Part shown: piece by piece, positions 43,756 through 56,181 of the stretch
Layout of the letters: each line of letters starts with the position of its first letter
Position numbering within the stretch: position 1 is the first letter of the stretch
NCBI GenBank assembly: GCA_033977485.1
Contig: CM066988.1
Coordinates: 74,143,169-74,207,168, forward strand
Origin: Hydrangea macrophylla
Taxonomy: Eukaryota; Streptophyta; Magnoliopsida; Cornales; Hydrangeaceae
Reading direction: 5' to 3'
DNA length: 64,000 nt
The notes under the pieces: model-generated
What the model saw: the letters and a program-made list of their open reading frames with translations, nothing else
Told to the model about the DNA's origin: nothing
Databases searched by the model: none
Program-made: the position numbers and the translations under genes

Positions 43756-46700
43756 TGTAGACACCCCATTTTGTCGACTATCAGATTTAGGAGACCCATA
43801 GCTTGGTGGTTCATGATGATCAAAAAAGACTCAAAAAGGGACCCCTGGAAGTTAGTTCTATCTCTCAAAATGCTCAAAATGACCAAAATACCCCTGAAAG
43901 CCCAAACACTCCCAGATTTGGACCGAAAGTTTTGGAAACATACTACGTCATAAGAAAAGCAATAAAATAATTTTCAAAGCAAAATCGGGTAAAATCGTCA
44001 GCTCCCAGAGACACCTGGAAGTCCCGAAAGTTCCCGAAAAGTTCCTGTTGATCTGTTTGACCCAAGTTTGACCTGGTTTGACCAGGGTTTTACCGAAATT
44101 ATCCAAATTCTCCAAAACATCTCGAGATCATACTAGATCATTTGAAAAGTATTAAAATGAGTTTTAAAAGAAAATCGGACGAAAACGTCAGCTCTTGGGA
44201 GCTCCCAGAGGTTCCCAGAACTTCCGAGAGATCCCAGGTTTGACCAATTTGACATAAAAGTTGACTTTGAAGCTCGAGCGCCGTGTCATTTTTCAAACAT
44301 TTTCATGGATACTAGAGGTCAATATATTTCCAACGGTTTGTCGTACATAAATTCTGGATTCAAAATGAATTTATTATGAATTCCCGAAGTTGAAAAAGAC
44401 GATCAAATGGGCTTTTAATGCAAATACCGCAAACCTTTCAAGGTGACCTGACTTTGGACTTTTTTTTATGAAAAGTAGACTCCATTACCATTCCAACGGT
44501 ATATCACAAGCTCAATTTGGAATTCATACGCACTTTTTGTGAATTTCGGACGAAATAAGGCCTTTTTGCGAATACCGGAACGTCAGGGGGTTAAACAGCA
44601 TTCTCCGGACGTTGGAGGAGCAGTGCCGCAACGGCGCTGGCCAACTGAGGCCGTGGCACAAGCCTAGTGCCACCATAGAACTCTCCCCCAGAGCTTTCCA
44701 TTTTTGTAATTTATTTTTGGGGTCCATTTTGATTAATTGAAAACCAAAACGACGTAGTTCCTTGTTCACAGACATTTGGAGCCAATGGGAGCACTCTTTA
44801 AATCCCAAAATCACCCCAAATTGGCCTACATAAAACCCCCTTGACATCTCAGTTAGGGGGTGGCAAATGAAAACTTAGAAAAGTTTAGAGAGAAAGTTGT
44901 AGAGATAAGGTTAGAATAGAGAGAAAAGAAGCTTCCTTCTTTGATTTTCAACTAGAAAGTGAGTTCTAAACTTTGTTTTTACTTCATTACTTCCAGTTGC
45001 TTCACATTCAATACATACAACCACCATTTTTGTGAGTATTTATGAGATAGGAAGCTTCTTCCATGTCCAAAGTCATTACATATGAGTGAAACATCAAGCT
45101 ACAAGTCCAACTTCTCCATGATTATCAACTATTGATTACTATTTACTTGCTTTATTTATATACGTTCATCTCCTCTTCCCCTATTTCTTCTTGGTTTTTC
45201 TTTGATTACTTACTAGTTCATCATCATCTAAGTTATGACATAAAGTTTGAAGTGAGTGAATCCTTATGGATAGTAGCTCTTAACCTAAAAAACATGTTTG
45301 ATAGATGATGATTAAAACCTCAATACTTCCAAAGTATTCTTGAGGTTATGCTCAAATGGAAACAATGTCCTCCAACAATCTTGGAGGTTCTTGATATGAG
45401 TTTAATGATGATAATTCAAGTGGTCATAACCTTCATTTAAATGCTAAAAATGCACTCGCAAAACCTCTATTTTAAAACCCCTCATAAACGCCCCTTTTTG
45501 ATTTTAAGAAATAAAACCCTATCCTTCTCAAAAACCTCCAAAACAGTGAGTGACATGAGTTCAAAGATTTCTCTAGAACCCAATACTCAAAGAATTAACA
45601 TAAGACCACTTGGAAAGTCTTCCTAACCCATTAGAGAACACCCTTGATTTTTGGTTTGAGTTGCAAATACTTGGAAGGGTTCCATTTTGACCCAAACATT
45701 CCTTCTATACATTCTGCTTTTGCTGTCACAGCAGCCAGATTGATTTTCAACTTGTCTTTCAGAAACCTTTTCCAAACGGAGTGGTCCCAACTCATTTTTC
45801 CATTGAACTTCAGTATCTTAGGGAACTTTTCGTATAATATAGGCCTCTAGATGTTTTGTTTTCATTTTCTAAGATTTTTTAACATTTCAGTTGATAGTAC
45901 GGACTCTGTTTCTGAGTAACCTCTATTGTTTATATGATTTCTCTCAATCTTTAATAGTCATTGAAGATTGGCTTTTGATATGTGTTCTCGACACAATAAG
46001 GATGATCTCCATAAAAAATTATAAACTAAAAACATTTCTAACCTCACTGTTCCATTTTCTCAAGATCAACTTACTTTTCTGTCCACTATTCACAGCAAAC
46101 ATACTTTACTTTCATTCCTTGATTTGATGCTCACATGCACCCCAAATTAGTTCATATCTTAGGAAGTAGTCCATACTACATTTGTACATATCCTAAGATG
46201 ATTTTTGTTTTATGAATTCATATATACTCTAGACTTCTAAGTCATATTAGAAAGCCCATATACACAAACACACTACAACCTTTGCACATTCTAGGATCAT
46301 ACATTGAATCCATGCAAGATTTGGGGTTTTTGTGTCTCCTAATCTAAGAATATTATAAGGAATAAACTTGATCACACGTTCATGCTTCCCCTCGGGTGAA
46401 TCTTACTTTCTCATCCGTCCCGGGGATTGAGAGGTCTTCTTTTCTCAAAGACTAACATGCATCATACTAGCTTGCTAAGCATACTTTGTTTTCTTTGTTT
46501 CTTTGTTCCAAGAATAATCCATGTCCCCTCTTAGATTAGGAAAACTTGATTACTTGATACATGATTAGAAAATTTTTCCTAGGTTTGTTTGTGTGATCTT
46601 TCACCTTTGAATTGTGTGATACTTGGCTTACATCTTATGAATGATATCTTATCTTTTGATCTTCCATTTCAAGATTCTTATGTGGTGTAATATATTATCA

Positions 46701-47029
46701 TACTATTAATTGTCGAACCAAACATAGTAAAAGATGATTATTTGGATGCCAATTGAGGCCCATCGAAAGACGGGGCGAGTTGAGGGTGTTTTAGTCATGA
46801 TAAAGGCTCCTTCCTCTCTAGTACCAAAATCCCAAGCCAAGTTCTTTGGTTATGAAGGGGTGGTGCCCTTTATCCATTTGGGTTAGTTAAATTAGGTTTC
46901 TTGGTTCCTTAAAGACCAAGTGACAACTCTGTATCTGTTTTCAACAGACCTTTCTTCCTTTTTCTTTTCTTCGATCCAAATCAATTTCAAACCAACAAAA
47001 GAGTAGATGACCGATTCCGCGTGTCCATA
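43756..47029 (+). repeat. Tat LTR3, shared by copies 2 and 3
   Basis: 3274 bp, TGTAGACACCCC..., PPT at its left and PBS three bases after its end. The last bases read CCATA where LTR1 has TCACA. The U3 palindrome is at 44622..44638 (AGTGCCGCAACGGCGCT, imperfect), and the TATA position reads CTACATAAAA. Confidence 0.85.
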
Positions 47030-47032
47030 ATC

Positions 47033-47050
47033 TGGCGACTCCACTGGAGA
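47033..47050 (+). other. Primer binding site, Tat copy 3
   Basis: TGGCGACTCCACTGGAGA. One base from the usual Tat/Ogre form, probably for tRNA-Arg. Confidence 0.78.
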
Positions 47051-48311
47051 TTTTTATTTTAAAAAACAAAATAATACAGAGGTTTGACCCATAAAAAGCA
47101 TCCTTAAAATCATCTTTTTACTGTGTCCGGTTCACCACATTGCACTCGGCATTTTCCCCCTCCGACTGTGTTTGAAACGCAGCGCTGACATTGTTCAAGT
47201 CTTACTGTGCCAGGGCACAAGTCACCTTTGATACTATACTTTCCAAGGTATATCAAAAAGAGTAACAACTTCCGTACAATCTCCCTGACAGTATATTGGA
47301 ACTCTCCTCAATGGACCCTCTTTGACTAAACCCAGCCTTTGCATATAGATTCCTGTAAAACCTTTCAAAGGACTATTCATTTGTCTTTTCAAGATAGGAC
47401 AATGTGATATAACTGATGTATGCCCTGGTGGGATTACCTGCGCCGTGTAGATGCTTATTTGGCATAGAACAGAACCTCTTTCTTATGATTCCCAAGACAA
47501 TCACTCACATGTGACCACATTGAGTTGAACTGCCTAGGCACCATGGTAAGGATGTCTGCTCCATATTCATAAAGATATACACTACAAACCTTGTTTGTTG
47601 GTCCTAAGACATAGGAGTATGAAAACTTGCTAGTCAGTATGATCACCATGATATTTAACCAGTTTTTCCTAGAAAACTCTATCCATATATTATCCAGATA
47701 CACCTGTTTCTCCCAGAAACTCTGTCCATATATTATCTAGTTATAACCAGTTTCTCCCAAGAACTCTTTCCAACTCATCCAAGATACAACCTGTTTTTTC
47801 CAGAAACTCTGTCCAACTCTCCCAGATATAACCAGTTTCTCCCAGAAACACTCTTCATATGTCCTAGAATTACCAAAGATAACAGTTTCCCCCAGAAACT
47901 CTATCGAAATTCCTCAAAATATCCTGAAAATCCTTGTTATCCCTTGGTGATCATACTGGAAAGTAAAGTTAGCACACTCTATATGGCTAGGACCTTATTT
48001 GTTTAACTGCTATCAGCTAGAAATAGGAGCATCATGTAGATTAGGGCTTGCATCCGCATGCTCGTCTCATTTGCATACACCCTCCCTATCGGTCTGCACA
48101 CACTATTTCAGTTAGTCTGTACACAAATCAGTCCACGTTTGTCAACATCACTATCATTGTCTGTCCAAAGTTGTCATTATCAGAATCTGATATAATACTC
48201 TCGTATTTGTAGGCCACTATAGATTCCCAAAGTCAGCAACTGGGATCCTCGTCTTGTGTTAGAAATTCATATAATCGTTTGGTCAGAATCAGCCCGGCAA
48301 GTTATTTCAGC
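47051..48311 (+). other. Leader of Tat copy 3 with hairpin-word repeats
   Basis: Non-coding. From 47659 to 47910 a unit of about 50 bp with the self-complementary word GTTTCTCCCAGAAAC and CTCTGTCCATAT occurs about six times. The rest shows no motif. No gene. Confidence 0.7.
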
Positions 48312-49585
48312 ATGAACCAAGAAGAGTTAGAAAACAAGGTTACCGAGTTGGGAGCGACCATAAGTCAGCAGTCCGACAGCCTAGCCCAAGTTTTGAAGTT
48401 CATAGAATAATTAAAACAGCAACAGCCGCAGTATCCACCTGGGTTCCCATCACAACCGAGATTCATGCCACCACCACCGCCAGTGTTTGTGCCACCTCCC
48501 GTCGGCATACATGAGAATAATAGGGAAGAAGATTGGTTTTGAGGGGTCCCACTGCCTGTATATGAGAAAAAGCTCCAGGATAAAATGGATAAAGTCAACA
48601 AGCTGGAAAGTGTATTGAGAAAGAGCAAGGGGGTTGATGACTACATGCTAAACCTGGAGGCGCTTTTCGAGCCAATTCAGCTGAAACTGCCAGAAAACTT
48701 TAAGATGCCTGCCATTGATCGTTTTGATGGAACCAAGAATTTGAAAATCCATGTGAATCTGTGTATGAGCATCTTCTAGTTAATGGGCTACACTCATGAG
48801 CACATTACAATGCTGTTCTCACAAACCGTCGCAAAGTCTGCACTGTCATGGTTCCTTACCTTGGAAGCTTCCAAAACTCGGGTATGGGAAGATATCGTTC
48901 AAGTATTTGTCGATCACTATTCTTACAATCAAGAGATGGATGTCATGATCAGGGATTTAGAACTACCCGACAGAACAACAATGAATCCTTCGCTGCTTTC
49001 CTAAGCAGATTGAGGAACAAAGCGGCCCAAATGACCCACCAGCCAGTTGAGAAGGAACAAGTGAGAATGTTAATCCAAAATCTGCAATCGCTCCACCATG
49101 AAAAACTGTTCTATCAATCCATCTCCACCTTTGAGGAGTTGTTTGAAGTTGGGACTCGAATTGAAGACGCTATCAGGGAAGGAAAGATTAAGAAGGAAGA
49201 TCCTCCAAGTCAGTCGAAAAGGCCCAATTACTTCCGTAACACTCCGGATGTTAATGCCCTTAGCATTCAACCCATGGCGTACCATCCTAGGACATACCAA
49301 CCCTCCAACCAAGCAAACTCACCCAATCATCCTTTCCAAAAAAAGCCTCCTCGCAATTTCGCCAAGCTAGAGATCTCCCTATCCTTAGCATTAGACCGTC
49401 TCCTCAAAAAGGGCCACCTCCAATTGCTCCAACCTCAAAATACCCTACCACCACCAAGTTGTAACATGTCCAAGTATTGCACCTACTACCAAGCCCCTGG
49501 CTACAACATCGATGACTGCATGCACCTCCGCCATGATATCCAAGACCTTATTGACCAGAATATCATTGAGCCACCACCAAAGTAG
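48312..49585 (+). pseudogene. Tat copy 3 gag
   Basis: Starts MNQEELENKVTELGATISQQ at 48312. A proline-rich part follows (PPPPPVFVPPPVG), then the capsid domain (MPAIDRFDGTKNLKIHVNLC, ALSWFLTLEASKTRVWEDIV, FAAFLSRLRNKAAQM, LFEVGTRIEDAIREGK). Near the end is YCTYYQAPGYNIDDCMHLRH and IQDLID, the degraded CX..H-type motif that ends Tat Gags. Stops at about 48408, 48540 and 48777 and one frameshift near 48962. Gag forms the particle and binds RNA. This is the only Tat gag in the window. Confidence 0.82.
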
Positions 49586-50095
49586 TCCCATGTTATCCAA
49601 AATTCCCTGCCAAACCACCAAAATATCAGTCTCATTGAATCCGACCCCATATCCTTTAACCCCGTTGCCTATATCACTCCCTTAGGACACCCCTTGCCTC
49701 TCATTGTCATCTCAGAGTTTGAAGGAATTCACCTGATTGAAGGGGAAGATGATGAATGGCACCAGTAGCTAAATGATGATCGAGATTTGTTCTTTCTATA
49801 AGAACACGATCTAGGAATGGTAGACTTCAAATGGTATGATCCCAACAAAGAGAGTGATGCATCCATCTGAAGCGAGCCGGAGAAATAATTTGTGGGAACA
49901 TATGGCGATTGGTTCAAAGAAGATGGAACTGTAGAAGGACCTACTCCCACCGATATCGATCATCTGACTAGGTCGGATCGTCATTATCAGCCTCCATAGT
50001 CTGTTGTAGAAACTGTCAAGAAAGGACCAAGAAAAGATAAGGGAAATGAAAAAATGGATGAGGTCATCGAAGAGGACAATGAGTTGATAAAGTAA
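49586..50095 (+). pseudogene. Tat copy 3 gag-protease linker
   Basis: Continues as a poorly conserved linker in the polyprotein (ITPLGHPLPLIVISEFEGIH, then an acidic part with EEDNELIK), with five or more stops. No separate gene. Confidence 0.55.
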
Positions 50096-51097
50096 TTGAA
50101 GAAAACTCAAGCACACCTCTCAATGTCGGACATCATGGTGACATCCTACAGGCATAGACAGACCGTGTTAAATGCCTTAGCTGGAATTGAAGTCCCCATT
50201 TATGCTGTACCGAAAGATATGGTGGTTTTCTTGGGCACACTCACGCCTGACATAGTCATTACCTTTTCTGATGAGGATCTGCCACCGGAAGGATCTGCAC
50301 AAAATAAAGCTTTGTATATCACTGTTGGGTATAAGGGGCAGCAAGTGCCATTCTATCTATTCGATACGTGCTCTGCCTTAAATGTTTGTGCTCTAAGAAC
50401 CGCCACTGCCTTGGGGGTCAACATCCTAGACATCACTCCGTCCGTGCAATATGTGAGGGCTTATGATAACACCAAGAGAACTGTGATGGGGACTATTTTT
50501 CTCCAAACCCGAGTAGGGTCTTTGGTTTGCAGTCAACTCTTCCAAGTCATGGATATACCTACCTCATTCAATTTATTGATTGGGAGGCCCTGGTTGTATG
50601 TTAACAAAGCGGTATCATACACTGTGCCCCAAATCATCAAGTACATTCATGAAAAAAAGGTAAAAATCATCTTTGGCAATAGTTGGGGAAATGAAGCCTT
50701 CCCAAGCTACACTCCCGTCCTTAAAATCCAAGTACCCGAACTAGAAAAGGGGGAAATCGGAGGATTCTTCATAGCAATGGTCCACATGATCGATAATGAA
50801 GATAGGTTCCTTGAGATCCACTACGCGGTTGTCAATATCGTCCACAAAATAAAGTACTTCCCTGGAATGGGATTGGGCCGATGTCAACAAGGGATCTGCG
50901 AGTTCCCTCAAATCAAAGGACAAAAAGGCACTTTTGGATTGGGGTATAAGCCCACTAAGGAAGATCTCGAGCTACAAAAGCCATGGAAGAAGAGAGTGAG
51001 GAGTCTCCCACCATACCGCAAGACCTTGAACGGGCAATTCATCAATGAAGGAGATGACTTCCCCTATTTTGGGTTCCCTGGGCCTTGGATCCATTAG
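50096..51097 (+). pseudogene. Tat copy 3 protease and flanking region
   Basis: 333 codons without a stop, the longest open frame of the Tat copies. The retropepsin segment reads VPFYLFDTCSALNVC; the active-site motif D-T-G is D-T-C, so the Gly is lost. FNLLIGRPWLYVNKAVSYT follows as in the Tat family, then HEKKVKIIFGNSWGNEAFPS. After it GLGRCQQGICEFPQIK and FGLGYKPTKEDLELQ mark the segment joining PR to RT. The frame ends at 51097 and shifts to the next frame. A glycine at that site is normally essential. Confidence 0.82.
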
Positions 51098-52992
51098 ACA
51101 ATCGGAAAAAGGCACCCTGGACTCAAAATTTTTGCTGACTGAAGAGAATGAAGGAAAGAGGGCCAAGAGCCAAGATGATCAGATCATGCCGACTGAGAAG
51201 GGTCTGAGCAACCAGGCTGTAGAGTCATCTGTCTGTGTCTCCCTATCCCATGTTCCCTCAGAGTCTCTACTTCCAAATATCGAGTATGTACCAAAGTCGG
51301 CTGCTGTGAGCCCACCACTGTCTGATGTAATCACTCCACCTGTTATGAATGAAATGAAAGACAGTTCTACTTATTCCTTTGTGTCTAATACTTATGAATG
51401 CACAGATCCCTCTGAGGATCTCCCAAACGAACTTAAGCAACTAATTGAAAAACCACCTGCTTATGAAATAATCAAAGATGGTTTACCGATTAACCTAGGT
51501 GAAAAAGATAATCCACAAATTGTGCAAATTGGCTCAACACTTAATAAAGAAGAAAAAGAAAAATTTTCTATCTTGCTAAAAGGATTCAAAGATATTTTTG
51601 CTTGGTCTTACGAGGACGGTCGATCCCGACATTGTCCAACATTATATTCCTCTCCTCCCTAATTCTAAACCTATCAAGCAGAAACTAAGGTGCATGAGGC
51701 CAGAGTGGGCACTCAAGGTCAAAGAAGAAGTAGAGAAACAATTCAAGGCAGGATTCATCATTGTTACGGAGTATCCGGAATGGTTTCCAACATCGTGCGA
51801 GTCCCCAAGAAGGATGGAAAAGTTCGCGGGTGCGTCAACTTTCGTGATCTAAACAAAGCCAGTCTAAAGGATGACTTCCCGCTTCCCCACATTGATGTTT
51901 TGGTAGATAACACTACAGAACATGAGCTACTGTCATTCATGGATGGTTTCTCAGGGTATAATCAGATTTTAATGGCATTGGAAAGATCGAGAGAAGATGA
52001 CATTCACCACGCCATGGGGGACCTACTACTATAGAGTAATGCCTTTTGGTTGGAGCAACCTACCAAAGGGCTGCCACCACTCTATTACATGACATGATTC
52101 ACAAGAAAGTAGAACTGTACGTAGATGACATGATTGTAAAATCCAAGGATAGAGAAGGACACTTGGTAGCATTGGAAAAGTTTTTCGAAAGATTACGCAA
52201 GTACAAGATGAGGCTGAATCCGAAGAAATGCACTTTTGGTGTGACTTCTGGGAAGCTCTTAGGTTTTCTCATTACTCAAAGAGGGATAGAGGTCGATCCC
52301 TCTAAAATCAAGGAAATTCTAGAAATGGCACCACCACAAAATGAAAAAGAAGTGAGAGGGTTCCTCGGGAGGATCCAATTCATTAGCCGCTTTATCTCGA
52401 AGCTCACGACCACATGTGATCCTTTGTTCCGATTGCTGAGGAAAGGAGAGAATTTCCAATGGGATGACCAATGTCAAGCCGCATTCGACAAAATAAAAGC
52501 CTACCTTCAAAATCTGCCTGTTCTTTCACCAGCCACTCCTTACAAGCCCTTATTTCTTTACCTATCTGTCTCCAAAAATGCAATGGGTTGCATGCTAGCC
52601 CAAGAAAGAGAAAAGAGCCACTCTGAAAAAGCCATATACAACCTTAGCAAGAGGATGACTAGGTATGATCTCAATTACTCTGCCCTCAAAAAATGTGTTA
52701 GGCCTTAGTCTAGTGCGCCTGCCGAATAAGGTACTATATGCTAGCCTTTCTAATTGTGCTCATATCCCGCATGGATCCTCTAAAATACCTCCTCAAAAAA
52801 CTTGCCCTGACCGATCGTATATCCCGTTGGCTACTTCTACTATCTGAATTCGATATTAAATATGTAACAATCAAATCAGTAAAAGGGAGAACTATTGCTG
52901 AGCATCTTGCGAAACACGCTGTTGATTCTGAAGAGAAGGGTGATTTCTTGTTCCTCGACGGGAATATCATGGAAATTAAAGAAGAGCAGTAG
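51098..52992 (+). pseudogene. Tat copy 3 reverse transcriptase and first RNase H
   Basis: Enters the RT via FKDIFAWSYED, then DPDIVQHYIPLLPNSKPIKQ, IVRVPKKDGKVRGCVNFRDL, PLPHIDVLVDNTTEHELLSF, MDGFSGYNQI, YRVMPFG, GATYQRAATTLLHDM and the catalytic LYVDDMIVKSKD, followed by KCTFGVTSGKLLGFLITQRG. The first RNase H (gypsy type) reads FDKIKAYLQNLPVLSPATPY, LFLYLSVSKNAMGCMLAQE, KAIYNLSKRMTRYDLNYSAL, then RISRWLLLLSEFDIKYVTIK. At least five frameshifts (near 51090, 51615, 51785, 52030 and 52710) and several stops. The YVDD pair is intact. Confidence 0.87.
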
Positions 52993-53400
52993 AAGTTGTA
53001 CTTTGATGGGACAACCAACATGAAAGGCTACGGAGTACGAATGATCCTGGTATCACCAAACGGGGACCACACCCCACTGTCAGTCAACCTCAATTATAAA
53101 TCCACCAACAATGTTGCTGAATACGAGGCGTGTATTTTGGGGATGGAAGCATCCATAGAATTAAAAGTTTAGAAATTGGATGTCTTCAGAGATTCAAACC
53201 TCATTGTATCATAAGCCAGAGGAGAATGGAAGGTGAAAGAAGAAAGGTTGAAGCCCTATCATGACCATCTCAATGGACTCAAGATACAGTTCAAGAATGT
53301 GACATTCTTCTACCTACCCAGGGAAGAGAACTAGTTAGCAGATGCATTGGCTACCCCTAGCCTCCATGATCAAAATCCCTGTGGGAGTCAAGACGATGCC
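52993..53400 (+). pseudogene. Tat copy 3 second RNase H (aRH)
   Basis: Second RNase H domain of the archaeal-like type, the diagnostic feature of the Tat lineage. It reads KLYFDGTTNMKGYGVRMILV, STNNVAEYEACILGMEASIE and FRDSNLIVS, so the D-E-D catalytic residues can be seen (YFDG, AEYEA, RDSN). Then FKNVTFFYLPREEN and LADALATP. Stops at about 53170, 53212 and 53332. Copy 2 has the last two thirds of the same domain at 23212. Confidence 0.85.
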
Positions 53401-54719
53401 TCTATTAATTGAGCAAAGATACGAGCCTTCACTTAGTACGATCGCTGCAATCGAAGAATAAGAGAATGAAACACCATGGTATCAAGATGTTTGGAACTTT
53501 ATAGAAAAAGGAGTGTATCCCCAAGAATCTTCTGAGAAGGACAAAAGAGCGATTAGAAGGTTTGCCGCACAGTTCATCATCTGTGGAGGAAAATTGTTAA
53601 AGAAAGGGTACAATGGTCACAACTTGACTTGCTTATTTGGGAAGAGCGCCAGAAGGATGATGGAAGAAATACCCGAAGGGGTATGCGGTCCACACATGAA
53701 CGATCACATATTGGCCAAGAAGATCGTAAGACAAGGGTACTATTGGATAACATTGGAAAACGACTGTTGTGAATACGTGAGAAGGTGCCACAAATGCCAG
53801 ATCCATGCAAACATGATACATGTACCGCCATCTTTACTCTACAGTATGACCTCCCCATGGCCATTCTCAACATGGGGAATCAATATCATTGGCGAAATTG
53901 TTCCAAAGGCCTCGAATGGGAATAGATAAATTTTGGTGGTCATCGATTATATCACAAAGTGGGTAGAGGCTGAATCCTACACCAAGTTGGGGGCCAATAA
54001 GTGGCCAAGTTCATCGAGAAAAATCTCATCTGCCGCTATAGAGTCCCCTATGAGATTATTTCGAACAATGGGAGTCATTTCAAAGCAGAAGTCAGGGATC
54101 GGTTTGAGGAATACAAAATCACTTATCATAAGTCATCACCATACCAGTCGCAGACCAATGGGGCAGTCGAAGCTGCAAACAAGAATGTCAAGGCCATACT
54201 ATAGAAGTCGACCGATACTTACAAAGACTGGCACGAGAAACTACCATTCGCGCTTTGGGGATATAGAATCTAAATTAGGACGTCTACAGGAGTGACTCCT
54301 TATTCACTAGTATATGGTATGGAAGCAGTACTTTCGATTAAAATAGAGATACCATCCCTACTAGTGATGGTAGAATGTGATATTTCAGAGTCTAATTGGT
54401 TAAGGAAAGATACGAAGAATTGGCTCTCCTAGATGAAAAACACCTAGCGACAGTCGACCACATCCGAATCAATCAAAAGAGGATAGCGCGTGCTTTTTAC
54501 AAGAAGGTTCGTCCGAGGATAATTGTCAGGGGTGACCTCGTTCTCAAGGAACTGGGAGCCCCAATTTTTGATCCACGTGGGAAATTCAAACCTAAATGGG
54601 TTGGTCCTTATATCGTCAAAACTATCCTTTTTAGAGGAGCAACCTACCTCATGGACCTTGATGGTGTCGAATTCAAAGGACCAATCAACATGGATTGCCT
54701 CAAAAAGTACTATGCTTGA
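53401..54719 (+). pseudogene. Tat copy 3 integrase
   Basis: Zinc-binding H..H (HMNDHILAKK) and C..C (CHKCQIH) present. Core: STWGINIIGEIV has Asn for the first catalytic Asp; ISNNGSHFKAEV has Asn for the second; NGAVEAANKN keeps the Glu. So two of the three catalytic residues are lost by apparent G to A changes. Then WHEKLPFALWGYR, TPYSLVYGMEAVL and the tail GKFKPKWVGPYIVKTILFRG to LKKYYA, ending at 54719. Stops at about 53929, 54203 and 54272, with frameshifts near 53995 and 54400. Confidence 0.85.
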
Positions 54720-54739
54720 CTTTTTTACCAATTTCTTTC

Positions 54740-55100
54740 AAACCTAGCCCTGAACTACGCTCGGCCTGATTCCCACTCGGGGATACGTAGGCAACCATAT
54801 CGGTTCGGTCGCTCCACCCACAAAGAACCCATTTCTTTCAAGCCTTACCCTGAACTACGCTTGACCTGATTCCCACTCGGGGATGCGTAGGCATCCGTAT
54901 CGATTCGGTCGCTCCACCCACAAAGAACCCATTTCTTTCAACCCTTACCCTAAACTACGCTCGACTTGATTCCCACTCAGGGATACATAGGCAACCGCAT
55001 TGGTTCGGTCACTCCACCCGTAAAAATTAACCCACTTCTTTCCTACCATGGCCTGAACTACGTTGGACCTAATTCCCACTTGCTAATACGTGACAGACTT
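54740..55100 (+). repeat. 3' tandem repeat, about 100-bp period, 4 units (copy 3)
   Basis: Units begin near 54748, 54848, 54948 and 55050. Same structure as in copies 1 and 2. Confidence 0.83.
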
Positions 55101-55708
55101 TTAAAAAGAAAAGAAGGATGGCTCACTAGGTTGAAAATTCGAAAGGACGCCTAGGCAAAAATTAGAGCTAAATCTAAAGTGAGCAATAACAAAAGAGAGA
55201 AAAGAGCTCGCTAGGTCACCCTACTAGTGCCTAGGCAAAAATTATGACCATATGAGAAAAATAAAGTTGCGATCCTTACCATAACCCAGAGACCACCCTT
55301 CACACTAGGGGCAAACTTCGGCCACCAGCCTCATTTGCCCAAATCTCTTTTATACTAGGGGCAAACTTCGGTCATCTACCTTGTTTGCCTCACAACCACC
55401 CACATCCCAAACTAGGAGCAAACTTCATCTACCGGCCTCGTTCGCCTATAAATCACCCCAACATGCTCAAGCAAGTACCAAAAGTAACATCTAATCAAAA
55501 TCTCGCTTCAAAATGTTTTCAGAGAGCCAAATGCATAAAATAAGGTTCTCAAAATAACCGAGGTTCATCAATAAAAAAACTTCGAATATTACATAAGCAG
55601 GAATAAATAAAAAGGTCTTTTGAAAGCAATCACAAATATAAAAGACACTTGGAGGAAGAAACAGAATCAGTCAAGTCTAGTTTTATTTTTTGTCTTTTAT
55701 TGCTTCAA
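55101..55708 (+). repeat. Second 3' repeat block and spacer, copy 3
   Basis: CTAGGTC..CCTAGGCAAAAATTA dimer (55120..55245) and three CTAGGGGCAAACTTCGG units (about 55305..55450), then AT-rich spacer. No gene. Confidence 0.7.
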
Positions 55709-56181
55709 AGGTGTAGTGGCAATGAAGCACGACCCTGCAAAAATAAATTAGTGGTACTCGGCCTGTCTGCAACTAGAGGCGCTCATATAGCCAAGCCTAT
55801 AATACCAAAGGTGCCCTAGAAAGAAGAAGAGTTCCTTGGTTAAAAGCACAATCCAAACCATTCAGGGTTTCAGCCAGAACCATGGCCATGGGGTTCCTAC
55901 TTAATTTCAGCCCAAGGCACGCATGCACCAAGTCAATAGAAGTACTCGAGAATAGAAAGTGCGAAGTCATGCATAAGATTAGAGCAGCCCCACGAGTATC
56001 ATCATACACGCTGGATTTCCAGGATCAACGTATCGGGCAATGATAGAGGCAATGTAGAGGACCTTACCATGAATTAGCCGGTCAGAGATAGCAGTGGAAC
56101 AGTTCAGGTATTCAGCCAAACCTCATGTAGGACTAGGGGTATCAGCAGAAGGAAGGATCTAGTCTAAATCTGGATCGAAGC
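55709..56181 (-). pseudogene. aORF-b, copy 3, middle fragment
   Basis: Minus-strand part of antisense ORF b with VLAETLNGLDCAFNQGTLLL. About 300 bp of the 3' end of the ORF are missing (compare 25800..26085 of copy 2); the joint is at about 55711. It ends at GAAGC (56177..56181), directly before the Athila-like LTR. The remainder should lie beyond the window. Confidence 0.6.

Larger units (their letters stand above)
2111..56181 (+). mobile_element. Head-to-tail array of three Tat/Ogre-type Ty3/gypsy elements
   Basis: Three similar LTRs of about 3.2 kb start at 2111, 19989 and 43756, all in plus orientation, with Tat-type internal sequence after each. LTR3 has a PPT on its left (43741..43755) and a PBS on its right (47033), so it is shared as 3' LTR of copy 2 and 5' LTR of copy 3. 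LTR2 has a PPT on its left; its right edge is deleted. LTR1 has no PPT on its left. Each copy carries pol remnants, 3' tandem repeats and antisense genes in the same order, with its own deletions and inserted elements. Dual RNase H and antisense ORFs are established marks of the Tat lineage. The right end lies beyond the Athila-like insertion and outside the window. Confidence 0.85.
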
